Notes: generated by a model from the sequence alone, not told the origin. 64,000 nt of DNA from Alphaproteobacteria bacterium (GCA_028871795.1 JAGWMG010000004.1:248001-312000); one strand, 5' to 3'; positions 48,339 through 57,986 are shown, counted from the first letter of the stretch. Numbers and translations: made by a program.

Positions 48339-49946
48339 CTATTTCGTTGCCGCTCTGAGATCCGTGGAAATATCCGCGACTTTGGTTTCCAGTTTCGTCG
48401 AGACCAGCTCGTTATCGATATGCAGCCGTTCCGACTGGAACGCGCGCAGGTCCTTGCCGGCTAGCTTGCGCCCTTGCGCCACCTTCACCTTGGTCGGATT
48501 GACCTGCACATTGTTGACGCGGATTTCGTAATGCAGATGCGGGCCGGTCGCCATGCCGGTCATGCCGCTATAGGCGAACACTTGGGCCTGGCGCACGCGC
48601 GAACCCTTGTGCAGGCCCGGCGCAAAACGCGACAGATGCCCGTAAGCGGTCGAATAACCGTTGCCGTGGTCGATCAGCACGAATTTGCCGTAGCCGTTCT
48701 CCCATCCCATGTATTTGATTACGCCCGAACCGGCGGCCATCACCGGCGTTCCGATCGGCACCCCGAAGTCAACGCCTTTGTGCATTCGCGAGTAGCCCAG
48801 AATGGGATGGAAGCGCATGCCGAAACCGGAGGTGATGCGCGCGCCGTCGACCGGCGTTTTCATCAACATGCCTTTGGCGCTTTGGCCGCGGGAATCGAAA
48901 TAATCCGCAGGCTCGTTGGGATCCGGCTGGTAGCGGTAGAGCGCGATCTCCCGGCCGCCGAGCTTCATCATCGCGTAGGAGATGTTGCCTTGCTTCGCGG
49001 GCTGGCCCTGCGGCGTGTAGTAGTAGTCGTAGAAAACCTCGAACGAATCGCCGGGGTGAAGGTCGCGCTGGAAGTCCACCTTGTACGAAAACATCTTGAT
49101 CATCTGCACGACGACGTCCGCCGGAACGCCGGCCTGCATCGCGGAAAGATAAAGGCTGGAATTGATCGTCGCCCCGGCGCGGTGGACATGCGCGACAAGC
49201 TGCGTCACGGCGTCGTTGGCGGTGAAACTGCCGTCCGGGCCGCGTACCACCGTGATGTTGTGCTCGATCGACGGCGAGAAGGTGATGGACAACAGCCGTG
49301 CGATCGGTTCCGCCGCCGCCGGTTGAGCGTTTGCCGGATCGCCGTTGGTATCGTCGTTGGAAACGGGATTGTCGAAGTTCGAGACCGCTGACTGATCCGT
49401 TTGCTGTCCGGTGGCGAAGCTGAGATCGAAGGATTGGCCCGAGCGCAGATTGCGCGGATTGAAAACCTTTGCCAGAGCAGCGACCGCGCCGTTGGCGTCG
49501 TCGGCGGAAATGCCCGCGTCTTCCAGGGCGCCCGCCAGCGTGTCGCCGCGCTCAAGCGTCATCGTGTGCGTCTCGACGCCCGGATTGGCGTTGGTGGTGC
49601 CCGCTTGTTCGGCTGCCAACGCATTGTCCATCTGGCCGGTTGCGGTCTGCTGGACCTCGGCAGGCGCGGCCGCGCCCCACATCGTATTCAACGCGTCGCC
49701 AACCGATGTCAGCTGCTGGAACACGCGGTAAGGAAAAAAGTTCGCATTCTCGAAACCGCGGGAGTTGGCGGGCGCCATCGTGCCCGCTGCCAGCAGACCG
49801 ATGGATCCGACAATCACGGCGGTGAGCGAGGTGGAAACGAGGGCCCAGCGGCCGTCTGCTGTGGCAAGGGCAGTGGCGGCTTTCCGCGCGGACAGGCGCC
49901 AGTCGGATGCAAAGAATATCTGCGTCGGCTCGGATTGAGAGTCCAC
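48339..49946 (-). CDS. M23 family metallopeptidase with LysM/OapA-like domain
   Basis: The 535-residue protein starts at GTG 49946 with AGGAG 8 bases upstream. An N-terminal membrane anchor (about 38-62) is followed by an OapA/LysM-like wall-binding domain with MTLERGDTLAGAL, and a C-terminal LytM domain with zinc ligands in MHKGVDFG (near 388) and the HLHYE His pair (near 470). It is a periplasmic peptidoglycan endopeptidase or, if regulatory, an amidase activator; the zinc ligands look complete, so activity is likely. It is convergent with clpB (12-bp gap). Confidence 0.88.
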   Translation of the reverse strand: MDSQSEPTQIFFASDWRLSARKAATALATADGRWALVSTSLTAVIVGSIGLLAAGTMAPANSRGFENANFFPYRVFQQLTSVGDALNTMWGAAAPAEVQQTATGQMDNALAAEQAGTTNANPGVETHTMTLERGDTLAGALEDAGISADDANGAVAALAKVFNPRNLRSGQSFDLSFATGQQTDQSAVSNFDNPVSNDDTNGDPANAQPAAAEPIARLLSITFSPSIEHNITVVRGPDGSFTANDAVTQLVAHVHRAGATINSSLYLSAMQAGVPADVVVQMIKMFSYKVDFQRDLHPGDSFEVFYDYYYTPQGQPAKQGNISYAMMKLGGREIALYRYQPDPNEPADYFDSRGQSAKGMLMKTPVDGARITSGFGMRFHPILGYSRMHKGVDFGVPIGTPVMAAGSGVIKYMGWENGYGKFVLIDHGNGYSTAYGHLSRFAPGLHKGSRVRQAQVFAYSGMTGMATGPHLHYEIRVNNVQVNPTKVKVAQGRKLAGKDLRAFQSERLHIDNELVSTKLETKVADISTDLRAATK

Positions 49947-50216
49947 GGCGGCTCCTGCGTTATCGGTCACGCGGTTGCATGAAATCCCCGGCCCCAAATT
50001 TTTAGCGCGCCGCGAACGGTGACTTCGGCATATAGCCCGACGCCATACTCGGCCGTCAACCATTACGGAGCTGTTAAGGCTAAGGTCATTCACCTATGGA
50101 TGAAGAGTTGTGCCAATGCGCGATTCTCGCGATCGCAACAGCAAGATTCGCGCCTGAATAATCGCGGCTCACGGGCGATGCGCCGATGAGCCGCAATCTC
50201 CGATCTTGGGACGATT

Positions 50217-51119
50217 CTAAAGTCGGACGAGAAGTCCCTCCGCGATCCGCCCATGCAGCCAGCCGATGCCTCTGGCGATATGCAGGACCACGAAGAACAT
50301 GAGGATGCCGGCCAGCGCCAAAAGCATCAGGCCGGGAGCCGTGTGGAACAGATGGTCGAGCCAGGGAACGTCGGGCACTTGGACGTGGCTGTGGTCGGTG
50401 ATGAGCGAATAGATCGCGCCGCCAGCGACGCCGAGCGACACCGAAAGTCCGACCACGGCCGTCACGAAGTAGATAATTCCGAGCGGCAGCATCAGCAGCA
50501 GATAGAACATCGAGGTCCAGGTCCGCATGTCGAGCAGCGCTTCCTTGATGCGCGACCAGATGGATTCGTCGGGCGGTGTCGTCGGCGCCATGCGGCGCGG
50601 CATACGCACGCCTAGCAAACCTTCGACGATGCGCCCTTCGACGTGACTGAGCATGCGAATGGAGCCGACGAAGAGCAATGCGAAGGGAATGCCGAGGATC
50701 AGGATGGCAAATCCGGCCGTCAGCGATATTCCGGTAATCGTCCACACGAAATAGAAAATGCCGGTCACCAGCGACAGCAGCATGTAGAGCAGCGCGCCAT
50801 AGGTGCGCGGATCGGAAATGACGTTGAAGAAGCCGTAGCGGCGTTGTGCGGACGGCTCCGACTTCGGGAAAGGTGTGGAAATTGCTGCTTCCATGTCGCG
50901 GTACTCCTCTGCGATTTCTTGCGGCGAGCCGTAGGTTTCCACCACGGACGCCATGACGTTGGCTTCGGGTTCGCCCGGATGCTGGGCGATCTCGTTGTTG
51001 AGGTGCTCTTCGCAATCCGCCAGCGCGTCCGAGATCAGGCCGGGCGCCGCACCTTTCAGCGCGCGGCGCAGTTGATCCAGATAGGCGCGGACCGTTTCAG
51101 GCGGTCGGTCTGAATTCAT
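50217..51119 (-). CDS. DUF1700-type membrane sensor protein
   Basis: The 300-residue protein has a cytoplasmic HAAS/DUF1700-like N-terminus (about 5-75, with the helix VRAYLDQLRRALKG and a DCEEHL motif) and then two repeats of a two-helix membrane unit (about 105-185 and 200-300) ending in EGRIVEGLLGV and HGRIAEGLLV, the putative-sensor domain pattern. It overlaps the PadR regulator gene by 23 bp. DUF1700 proteins paired with PadR regulators typically form envelope-stress sensing units. Confidence 0.75.
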   Translation of the reverse strand: MNSDRPPETVRAYLDQLRRALKGAAPGLISDALADCEEHLNNEIAQHPGEPEANVMASVVETYGSPQEIAEEYRDMEAAISTPFPKSEPSAQRRYGFFNVISDPRTYGALLYMLLSLVTGIFYFVWTITGISLTAGFAILILGIPFALLFVGSIRMLSHVEGRIVEGLLGVRMPRRMAPTTPPDESIWSRIKEALLDMRTWTSMFYLLLMLPLGIIYFVTAVVGLSVSLGVAGGAIYSLITDHSHVQVPDVPWLDHLFHTAPGLMLLALAGILMFFVVLHIARGIGWLHGRIAEGLLVRL

Positions 51120-51492
51120 GGGCCATTCCTCCGGTGCCGGCTTTGAGTGCGTCGTCGACGAACTCGCGCATGTCGCGCCAGGCGAACTGCCATTCGGCCA
51201 GCGCCCGCTTTCCTTCGTCGGTGATGTTGTAGTAGCGCCGCGGCGGACCGAAGGCGGATGCTTCCACCCGGCTCGCCAGGAGACCCAGCGCGTTCAGCGA
51301 ACGCAGGACCGGGTAGATTGCGCCCTGTTTGAAGATCAGACCGCCTTCGCCCTCGGCCTTCACGGCTTTGGCGATTTCGTATCCGTACATCTCCCGGCCC
51401 GCGCGAGCGAGCACGGCCAGGAGGACGAGCGATGAGAGCCCGGCCATCAGTTCCTTACGGAATTTGCGCGTGTATTGGGATTCGTCGGTCAC
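51097..51492 (-). CDS. PadR-family transcriptional regulator
   Basis: The 131-residue winged-helix regulator has the PadR signature: LLAVLARAGREMYGYEIAKAV, then KQGAIYPVLRSLNALGLL and RRYYNITDEGKRALAEW. It is the first gene of the pair with the DUF1700 sensor. A perfect 11-bp inverted repeat lies 32 bp before its start and is the likely operator for autoregulation. Confidence 0.9.
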   Translation of the reverse strand: MTDESQYTRKFRKELMAGLSSLVLLAVLARAGREMYGYEIAKAVKAEGEGGLIFKQGAIYPVLRSLNALGLLASRVEASAFGPPRRYYNITDEGKRALAEWQFAWRDMREFVDDALKAGTGGMAHEFRPTA

Positions 51493-51524
51493 TGACTGAA
51501 CACGCCTTTCTTCCGCCCTCCTAC

Positions 51525-51560
51525 TATTACGAAGTCCTATCTAGCATGAACTTCGTAATA
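51525..51560. promoter_or_regulatory. perfect palindrome, probable PadR operator
   Basis: TATTACGAAGT at 51525-51535 and ACTTCGTAATA at 51550-51560 are exact reverse complements separated by 14 bp. Position (upstream of padR) and half-site style fit a PadR-type operator. Confidence 0.65.
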
Positions 51561-51660
51561 TGCAAGACCCCCCTCTAGGGAAGTTGCAACTATTTTGATT
51601 CGGCTTGAGAAATGGTTAACGGAACAGTTTGCCGCAGCCTGACAGCTGAACAGGCATAGA

Positions 51661-51698
51661 GGCGTCTTGGCCCAAGATGGCCAATCTGTTCAGACGCC
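51661..51698. other. imperfect hairpin upstream of the AbiV-like gene
   Basis: GGCGTCT pairs with AGACGCC and the inner TTGGCC with GGCCAA. A second inverted pair CTGAACAG (51646-51653) / CTGTTCAG (51686-51693) overlaps it, allowing alternative folding. The 60 bp between it and the TTG start hold a strong Shine-Dalgarno. It could be a regulatory RNA structure; no function is shown. Confidence 0.3.
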
Positions 51699-51757
51699 GT
51701 CGTTCCTTGCGCACGGGCATGCCTACATCAGGCTTATGAAAGAAGTGGGAGGAAAAC

Positions 51758-52600
51758 TTGCAGCGAGCCATTCAATCGCTTGGATCACTGAGCTCAGAGG
51801 GAATGCTCGCCGCGACCGCAGATGGGATTACCCGCATTCATAACCATGGCCGCCGATTATTTGGTGCCGCGGAAAAATTGACGACGAACGGAGATCATTT
51901 AGCTGCAGAAATTCTCAAGAACCTTGCGGAAGAGGAAATCGCAAAAGTTCTAATTTTGGTGGATGCCGTACGTTGTCCCGTGCGATTTCAAATGGAACGT
52001 AACCGAACGCTTGAATACTTTTACAGTCATCTCGCAAAAGGCATTTATGCAGAAATTTGCAATTGGCGACCGATAAATTTCTCCGAGGTTCAGCGCGGCA
52101 TAGAAGACCTTCGTGCAGGACATTATCTTGATGGTCCGACAGGTAGCGATTGGATATTTCCAAATCAAATCGAACGTTCGCGCGAAGACAAACTTTATGT
52201 TGATTATGTAGGTGATGACAGCGATTCACACGCTGTTCGTGATTGCAGTTGGTATACTCCCACCGAAGTTCCATGGCCGTTTGTTACATCTGCCGCAATT
52301 GACATTGCGTCTGCGCTTTATGCTGCAGGCATAACGACATGTGGCGGATTAAAGATCGTTGCGAGACTTTGGCGTTCTGTTGAAATAGCGCCAGAGATGA
52401 CTTCGCATTGCCTAGAGGAATTAAATTGGAGCACATTGGAAGCCCTTAATGAAGTTGGGTTACTCAAAACCGATAATAATGACATACTCAGCACGATCAG
52501 GAACCGCTGGCAGTTTCCGCTATGGTCACTGGATTTGAGAAAGCGTGAAGTTGATAAGGAAACGCTTCGCGAAATTCGTCGCCAATGGGTCCCGGACTAA
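51758..52600 (+). CDS. AbiV-like (HEPN-type) protein, possible phage defence
   Basis: The 280-residue product starts at TTG 51758 behind a strong GGGAGGAAA. Residues about 30-70 show the AbiV-type helical pair LTTNGDHLAAEILKNLAEEEIAKVLIL, where EExxK is the family mark, and a later RxxxEYFYSH segment resembles HEPN R-H motifs. AbiV proteins are single-gene abortive-infection factors. Codon use is clearly more AT-rich than both neighbours, a sign of transfer. It is followed 2 bp later by the NAT gene. Family assignment is moderate. Confidence 0.5.
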   Translation: MQRAIQSLGSLSSEGMLAATADGITRIHNHGRRLFGAAEKLTTNGDHLAAEILKNLAEEEIAKVLILVDAVRCPVRFQMERNRTLEYFYSHLAKGIYAEICNWRPINFSEVQRGIEDLRAGHYLDGPTGSDWIFPNQIERSREDKLYVDYVGDDSDSHAVRDCSWYTPTEVPWPFVTSAAIDIASALYAAGITTCGGLKIVARLWRSVEIAPEMTSHCLEELNWSTLEALNEVGLLKTDNNDILSTIRNRWQFPLWSLDLRKREVDKETLREIRRQWVPD

Positions 52601-52602
52601 CC

Positions 52603-53424
52603 ATGCACATCGACGCCTATCTCGAACGCATCGCCTTCGCCGGCCCTGTGCGCCCCGATCTCGCGACGCTGACGGCGCTGCATCACGCGCACCTGCAAGC
52701 CATCCCTTATGAAAACCTCGACGTCCAGCTCGGCCGCCCGGTCACTATCGAGCGCGCGCCGATCTTCGACAAAATGGTCGCGCGCCGCCGCGGCGGCTGG
52801 TGCTACGAGATGAACGGGCTGTTCGGCTGGGCGCTGGCCGAGTTGGGTTTCCGCGTGACGCGCAGCGCCGGCGCCGTGATGCGCGAAGTCTCCGGCGATG
52901 CGTCCATCGGCAATCATCTGGTGCTGAAGGTCGAACTGGAGGAGGGGCTTTATCTCGCCGACGTCGGTTTCGGCGACGGACCCATCGATCCCATCCGCAT
53001 CGAGTCCGGGCGCTTTTCGTCGCGCGGCTTTGGCTTCGCGCTGTCGCGGGAGAGCGGCGGCTGGTGGCGGCTGCACAACCACAAAGGCGGCGGCGCCGCA
53101 TCGTTCGATTTCAACCTGGCGCCCGCCGACGAAGCGCTGCTGGCGCGGAAATGTGATTGGCTCCAATCGAACGAAGAGTCGGTTTTCGTGCAGAACGCCG
53201 TCTGCCAGCGCTACACCGCCGACGGCTTGGCGATCCTGCGCGGGCGGGTGCTGCGCACGTTGACGCCGCTCGGACATACCGACCGCCTGATCGCCGGCGC
53301 CGGCGAATATGTCTCGGTGTTGGACGAGGTGTTCGCCCTTCCGCTCCCCGAAGCCGCCGCGCTGTGGCCGAAAATCTGCGCCCGGCACGAAGCGCTGATG
53401 GCACAGCGGCCGGTTTCAAGCTGA
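52603..53424 (+). CDS. nat: arylamine N-acetyltransferase
   Basis: The 273-residue enzyme acetylates arylamines or hydrazines from acetyl-CoA. The Cys-His-Asp triad is complete: C67 (RGGWCYEMN), H105 (GNHLVL) and D120 (LADVGFGD). The family start is MHIDAYLERI (ATG 52603). GC content is like the rest of the chromosome, unlike the gene just before it. It overlaps the convergent methyltransferase by 9 bp. Confidence 0.93.
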   Translation: MHIDAYLERIAFAGPVRPDLATLTALHHAHLQAIPYENLDVQLGRPVTIERAPIFDKMVARRRGGWCYEMNGLFGWALAELGFRVTRSAGAVMREVSGDASIGNHLVLKVELEEGLYLADVGFGDGPIDPIRIESGRFSSRGFGFALSRESGGWWRLHNHKGGGAASFDFNLAPADEALLARKCDWLQSNEESVFVQNAVCQRYTADGLAILRGRVLRTLTPLGHTDRLIAGAGEYVSVLDEVFALPLPEAAALWPKICARHEALMAQRPVSS

Positions 53425-54036
53425 CTTTCGCGCCGTGATGACGGCCGATGAGCCGACTTTGCCTTCGATCCGCGTTTCGCTGAAGCCGTTGTTCGCCAGC
53501 AGCTCGAAGGCGCCGGCGATTTCCTGGCCGGAGCGGCTGATCGGATTGGGGAGCCATTCCGGTCCGGCTTTCCTGTGCACGCGCAGGATCAACAGCAGCA
53601 GACCGCCCGGCTTGAGCACGCGCCGGACTTCGGCGATGTCGTGCGCCGGATCGCCCCAGAACTGGAAACAATGCAGCACCGCCGCTTTGTCGAAACGCGC
53701 GTCTGGCCAGGGCAGGGCGGAGACTTCTCCCAGCTTCAGTTCCACTCTGCCCTTCTTGCGAAATCTTTTCGTGCGCTTTTCCGCGGTGCGCAGCATCAGC
53801 TCGGACGGATCAACGCCGCCGACAAATCCGCCGCGTGCCCTTTTTGCCAGCCGCTTCAGCAGCCGGCCGGTGCCGAACCCGACCTCCAGGATCGCGTCGG
53901 TCTGCTGCACGTCGAGTCGCTTTAGCGCGAACTTGTGGACGCGGGAATTGGCGCGGTCCATGAACCAGCCGAATACGCCGCCCCAGAAGCCGTGCGGCTG
54001 CATCCCCTGGTGAATCTTGCCCCCAACCATGCTCAC
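53416..54036 (-). CDS. class I SAM-dependent methyltransferase
   Basis: The 206-residue protein starts at GTG 54036, overlapping the upstream stop (GTGA). An N-terminal lead (GFWGGVFGWFMDRANSR) typical of small lipid- or quinone-type methyltransferases precedes motif I ILEVGFGTGRLL, acidic VDPSELM, and EVRRVLKPGGLLLLIL. Coupling to an acyl-activating enzyme suggests a lipid-related substrate; unknown otherwise. Confidence 0.75.
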   Translation of the reverse strand: MSMVGGKIHQGMQPHGFWGGVFGWFMDRANSRVHKFALKRLDVQQTDAILEVGFGTGRLLKRLAKRARGGFVGGVDPSELMLRTAEKRTKRFRKKGRVELKLGEVSALPWPDARFDKAAVLHCFQFWGDPAHDIAEVRRVLKPGGLLLLILRVHRKAGPEWLPNPISRSGQEIAGAFELLANNGFSETRIEGKVGSSAVITARKSA

Positions 54037-55616
54037 GTCCCGGCGAGTATGATCTTCTCGACCTTTACATAATCAGTTTTTCCGGTGCCAAGCACGGGAA
54101 TATTGTCGGCGTGGATAATCCGCCGCGGAACCGCGATTTCCGCCACGCCGTGGTTCTGCGCCCAACCGACCAGATCGACGCGCTGGGCCTCGGGATATGT
54201 CGTCAGCAGCACGATCTGCTCGCCCTTGCGCCCGTCCGGAACGGCGATGGCGGCGTGGCTGTGATCCGGCCACAAGGAGGATGCGCAATTCTCTACCACC
54301 GCCAGCGACACGGTTTCGCCGCCCACCTTGGCGAAGCGCTTGAGCCTGCCCTTGATGGAGATGAAGCCCTCCTCGTCGATGGCCACGACGTCGCCCGTGT
54401 CGTGCCATCCGCCTTCGAGCGGAACGATGACGCCGGGGTCTTCCGGCTTGATGTAGCCGAGCATGACGTTCGGCCCTTTCAGGAACAGCCGCCCGGCGTT
54501 GGGGATGCCCTCGACCGGCTCGAGGCGCGCCTGCATTCCGGCCACCAGCCGGCCGCACGTTCCCGGACGGTTGGCGCCGGGCTGGTTGGCGGCGGCGACG
54601 GGCGCGGTCTCGGTCACCCCGTATCCTTCGATCAGGTCGATGGCGTATTTCTTGCGCAACAGCTGCCGCGTTTCGTCGCGCACCCGTTCCGCGCCGCACA
54701 CCGCGATGCGCAGCGAGTTGAGATCGCCCTGTTCGCCGGCGCGCGCATATTGCGACATGAAGGTATCGGTGGAGAGCAGGATCGTGGCTCCCGTCCGCTT
54801 GACGCGGCGCACGATCTCGTGCGGCTGCAGGGGCGTGGGGTGAAGCACGATCTTGATGCCCAGGAACAGCGGCATCAGCACGCCGACCGTCAGCCCGAAA
54901 CAGTGGAAGGTCGGCAACGGGTTGAACAGGATGTCCGTCGGATACAATGCGATGTGCGCGCGCACCTGCTCCACGTTGACCAGCAGGTTGCCGTGCGACA
55001 GCGCCACGCCCTTCGGCGCCCCCTCGGTGCCCGAGGTGAAAAGCACGACCGCCGTCGATTCGTGCGGCGGCCGCGAGGCAACCAGACCCGGCAGGAATTG
55101 TCCGACGCCCGCCGCCGCCTTGTCGAAGACCGAGAGTTTCTCGCGGACGTCCTCCAGATAGATCAACTCCGCAACCGCGGAGAGTTCGGCGGCCAGCGCG
55201 TCCAGCTTGGCGAGTTCGATGAAGCGCCGTGCCGTGACGATGCGCTTGATCTTGGCCGTGCGCAGCGCGCTCATCAGGCCGCTGGCGCCGCTGGTGAAGT
55301 TCAGCATCGCGGGAATCCGGCCGAAGGCGGAGACCGCGAAATAGGCGATGACGGCGCCGATGCTGGTCGGCAGCATGATGCCCACGCATTCGCGGCGCGA
55401 AGTTCCTTTCTTCAAGGCGTTGCCCATCGCCAGCGCCGCGCGCACGATCTCGTCGTAGGTCAGGACCCGCTCGTCCCCGTCGACGATCGCCTGGCGCTTG
55501 CCGCCGTAGCGCGCACGGGCGTCGATCAGCGCCTGGAAGATCGTCTTCCGGGTACGGACCATGTCGAGCGGGAAAATATCCTCACCCGACGCGGCGGCGA
55601 CGGTTGCGACGGCCAA
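54033..55616 (-). CDS. acyl-activating enzyme, Aas-type AMP-binding domain
   Basis: The 527-residue ligase has the AMP-site VVLFTSGTEGAPKGVALSH, EGYGVTETAPV and HDTGDVVAIDEEGFISIKGRLKRFAKVGGETVS motifs. The last part matches the synthetase half of Aas (acyl-ACP synthetase/2-acylglycerophosphoethanolamine acyltransferase), with no acyltransferase half here. I chose TTG 55616, preceded by GGGGAGGAG; ATG 55562 and TTG 55667 are alternatives. A methyltransferase gene is coupled downstream. Confidence 0.8.
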   Translation of the reverse strand: MAVATVAAASGEDIFPLDMVRTRKTIFQALIDARARYGGKRQAIVDGDERVLTYDEIVRAALAMGNALKKGTSRRECVGIMLPTSIGAVIAYFAVSAFGRIPAMLNFTSGASGLMSALRTAKIKRIVTARRFIELAKLDALAAELSAVAELIYLEDVREKLSVFDKAAAGVGQFLPGLVASRPPHESTAVVLFTSGTEGAPKGVALSHGNLLVNVEQVRAHIALYPTDILFNPLPTFHCFGLTVGVLMPLFLGIKIVLHPTPLQPHEIVRRVKRTGATILLSTDTFMSQYARAGEQGDLNSLRIAVCGAERVRDETRQLLRKKYAIDLIEGYGVTETAPVAAANQPGANRPGTCGRLVAGMQARLEPVEGIPNAGRLFLKGPNVMLGYIKPEDPGVIVPLEGGWHDTGDVVAIDEEGFISIKGRLKRFAKVGGETVSLAVVENCASSLWPDHSHAAIAVPDGRKGEQIVLLTTYPEAQRVDLVGWAQNHGVAEIAVPRRIIHADNIPVLGTGKTDYVKVEKIILAGT

Positions 55617-55711
55617 TGGCTCCTCCCCGGGAAAGCGGGCATGTCCCGCTCTCGGCTTTGGGGGCAACCTAACCCCGTGATTTTCCGCAGGGCAAGCTAT
55701 ATGTAAGAACC

Positions 55712-56665
55712 ATGACCACCGTTTTCGACCAGACCGGGAAGGACAAGCGCGCCCTGCGCCACCCGGAAAAGGCCAACCGGCCCGACAGCCCGGTCCTGCG
55801 CAAGCCGGAATGGATCCGCGTCAAGGCACCCATGGGGCGGGAATACTCGCAAACGGAGGCCATCGTCCGCGAGCACGGGCTGCACACCGTCTGCGAAGAG
55901 GCCGGCTGCCCCAACATCGGCGAGTGCTGGACCCATCGCCACGCCACCATGATGATCTTGGGGGACACCTGCACGCGCGCCTGCGCCTTCTGCAACGTCA
56001 AGACCGGCCTGCCGGGGCCGCTGGATTCCGGCGAGCCGGGACGCGTCGGCGAGGCCGTCGCCAGGCTCGGCCTCAAGCATGTCGTCGTCACCTCGGTAGA
56101 CCGCGACGATCTGCCGGACGGCGGAGCAAACCATTTTGCGCAAACCATCGAAGCGATCCGCAAGGCAAGCCCCGGCACCACCGTGGAAGTACTGACGCCG
56201 GATTTCCTGCGCAAGCCGGGCGCCATCGAAACGGTGATGGGGGGGCGCCCCGATGTCCTCAACCACAATCTCGAAACCGTGCCGCGGCTGTACCTGACCG
56301 TGCGCCCTGGTGCGCGCTACTTTGTCAGCCTGCGCCTGCTCGAGCGTGCCAAGGACCTGGCGCCCCACGGCTTCACCAAATCCGGCTTGATGGTCGGCCT
56401 GGGCGAAACCCGCGAAGAGATCATGCAGGTGATGGACGATCTGCGCGCCGCCGGCGTGGACTTCCTTACCATCGGCCAATATCTCCAGCCGACGAAGAAG
56501 CACGCACCGCTCGACCGCTTCTGGTCGCCAGCCGAGTTCAAGGCGCTAGAATCGATTGCGCGCGCCAAGGGCTTCCTGATGGTGTCGGCCAGCCCGCTGA
56601 CCCGCTCGTCCTATCACGCCGATTCCGACTTCGCGGAACTCAAGGCGGCGCGGACGATCTCATAG
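55712..56665 (+). CDS. lipA: lipoyl synthase
   Basis: LipA inserts two sulfurs into octanoyl chains on lipoyl domains. The 317-residue radical-SAM enzyme has both clusters: the auxiliary cluster Cys in [12 protein letters not shown] and the SAM-binding [10 protein letters not shown] (CxxxCxxC). The C-terminal conserved Ser is in [17 protein letters not shown] 55712 is the only sensible start. RatA/COQ10-type protein lies further on; the lipA-ratA-cinA-pgpA-ispDF neighbourhood is typical, here interrupted by two extra envelope genes. Confidence 0.96.
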   Translation: MTTVFDQTGKDKRALRHPEKANRPDSPVLRKPEWIRVKAPMGREYSQTEAIVREHGLHTVCEEAGCPNIGECWTHRHATMMILGDTCTRACAFCNVKTGLPGPLDSGEPGRVGEAVARLGLKHVVVTSVDRDDLPDGGANHFAQTIEAIRKASPGTTVEVLTPDFLRKPGAIETVMGGRPDVLNHNLETVPRLYLTVRPGARYFVSLRLLERAKDLAPHGFTKSGLMVGLGETREEIMQVMDDLRAAGVDFLTIGQYLQPTKKHAPLDRFWSPAEFKALESIARAKGFLMVSASPLTRSSYHADSDFAELKAARTIS

Positions 56666-56840
56666 AATTGCGGCGGAAGGTTCTTCGCATATCTCTTTGC
56701 TTCTTCGATAGGAATCGTAAGCGCGTTAACCACTCGACGCCCGCGGTTAAACCGTGTTATAAGCGACTTAAAATCATTATGTGGTGTTGGCCGTTTTTTA
56801 AGGTGCGCCATTCTGTCGGGATAACCATCGGGGGCAGCAC

Positions 56841-57908
56841 ATGGGCATTTCGTTCACGGCATTCTTGCATCCAGAACGTCTGGCCCGTTGCGGTGTCGCC
56901 GCGGCGGCGGCGTTGAGCATCGCATCGGCCGCGCAGGCCGCGGACGTCGCCGGAGCAAAGGACCCCGCCTTCCTCAAGCGGTATCAAGGGTCGCAAATCG
57001 TATTCTCCGCCGCACGCAGCTTCGACGATTATGCGCTGGTCGTTCCCGATCCCGCCCATCCCGGCAATTGGACGTCGGACAAGCGCGAAGGCGCCGTCAC
57101 GCGGCTGTTCTATCGCGTGCCCGCGGGCCATACCGCCCTCGAACTCTTGCGCAATTACGAGCAAGCTACGAAGGAAGCAGGGCTCGCAATCGCCTACGAA
57201 CAAATGCCGTGCAAAGAGGATCAGCCGCGAGAGCCGGCCGACCGGATCTACAATTTGGTGCAGGGCACGGGAATAACGGCAAATCCGTTCGTGACGAGGA
57301 CGGGTTCCTACGTGTTTGCGGCTCCGCTCGGTTCTTTCTGTTTCTTCACCGCCAAAGGCGCGGCCGGCGGCCAGGACATCGGCCTGACGGTCGGCGTGGT
57401 GGAGGAAAAGGCCCCGAACCAGGACGACAGAATGCTGATGGCGCAAACGCCGCTGAAGTTTGCGCAAGGCGAGATCCTCGTCATGGTCGACGTGGTCGCC
57501 ACCAAGGCCATGGAAAACAAGATGGTGGTGGTCAAGGCCATCGACATCGCCGACGCGCTGGCGAACAAAGGTTTCATCGATCTCTATGGCGTCTATTTCG
57601 ATACCGACAAGACCGCGGTGAAGCCAGAAAGCGCTGCGACGCTCGATGAAGTGGCGACCCTGCTCAAGATCGACCGTTCGCTCAGGCTGGAAATCTCGGG
57701 CCATACCGACAACAGCGGCAAGAGGGATCACAACCTCAAACTGTCGCTGGGTCGCGCGCAGGCGGTGGTGCAGACGCTGGTCGCGAAATACGGCATCGAC
57801 GCCAAGCGGCTGATTGCGAAGGGCTACGGCGACAGCAAACCCGTCGCGCCGAATACGAACGCGGAAAACAAGGCAAAGAACCGAAGGGTGGAATTGCGGA
57901 AGATTTGA
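56841..57908 (+). CDS. OmpA-family protein with DUF4892 domain
   Basis: The 355-residue product has a signal peptide ending QAADV. Residues about 45-220 are the DUF4892-type domain (YQGSQIVFSAARSFDDYAL). The C-terminal OmpA domain shows GVYFDTDKTAVKPES, the peptidoglycan-binding ISGHTDNSGKRDHNLKLSLGRAQAV and NRRVELRKI. It is an outer-envelope to cell-wall linker. It is followed by another secreted protein gene 78 bp later. Confidence 0.88.
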   Translation: MGISFTAFLHPERLARCGVAAAAALSIASAAQAADVAGAKDPAFLKRYQGSQIVFSAARSFDDYALVVPDPAHPGNWTSDKREGAVTRLFYRVPAGHTALELLRNYEQATKEAGLAIAYEQMPCKEDQPREPADRIYNLVQGTGITANPFVTRTGSYVFAAPLGSFCFFTAKGAAGGQDIGLTVGVVEEKAPNQDDRMLMAQTPLKFAQGEILVMVDVVATKAMENKMVVVKAIDIADALANKGFIDLYGVYFDTDKTAVKPESAATLDEVATLLKIDRSLRLEISGHTDNSGKRDHNLKLSLGRAQAVVQTLVAKYGIDAKRLIAKGYGDSKPVAPNTNAENKAKNRRVELRKI

Positions 57909-57986
57909 GCTGCCGCAAATCGGATGATTCAAGACAACTTTTCGGGTTACGGACATCGCGTCCGTACGCATAAATGGGAGAGCACC

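Noticed and set aside
56614..56811. 65-residue minus-strand frame after lipA
   Set aside because: It overlaps the lipA 3' end by 52 bp and shows no family pattern; protein-like composition alone is not enough.
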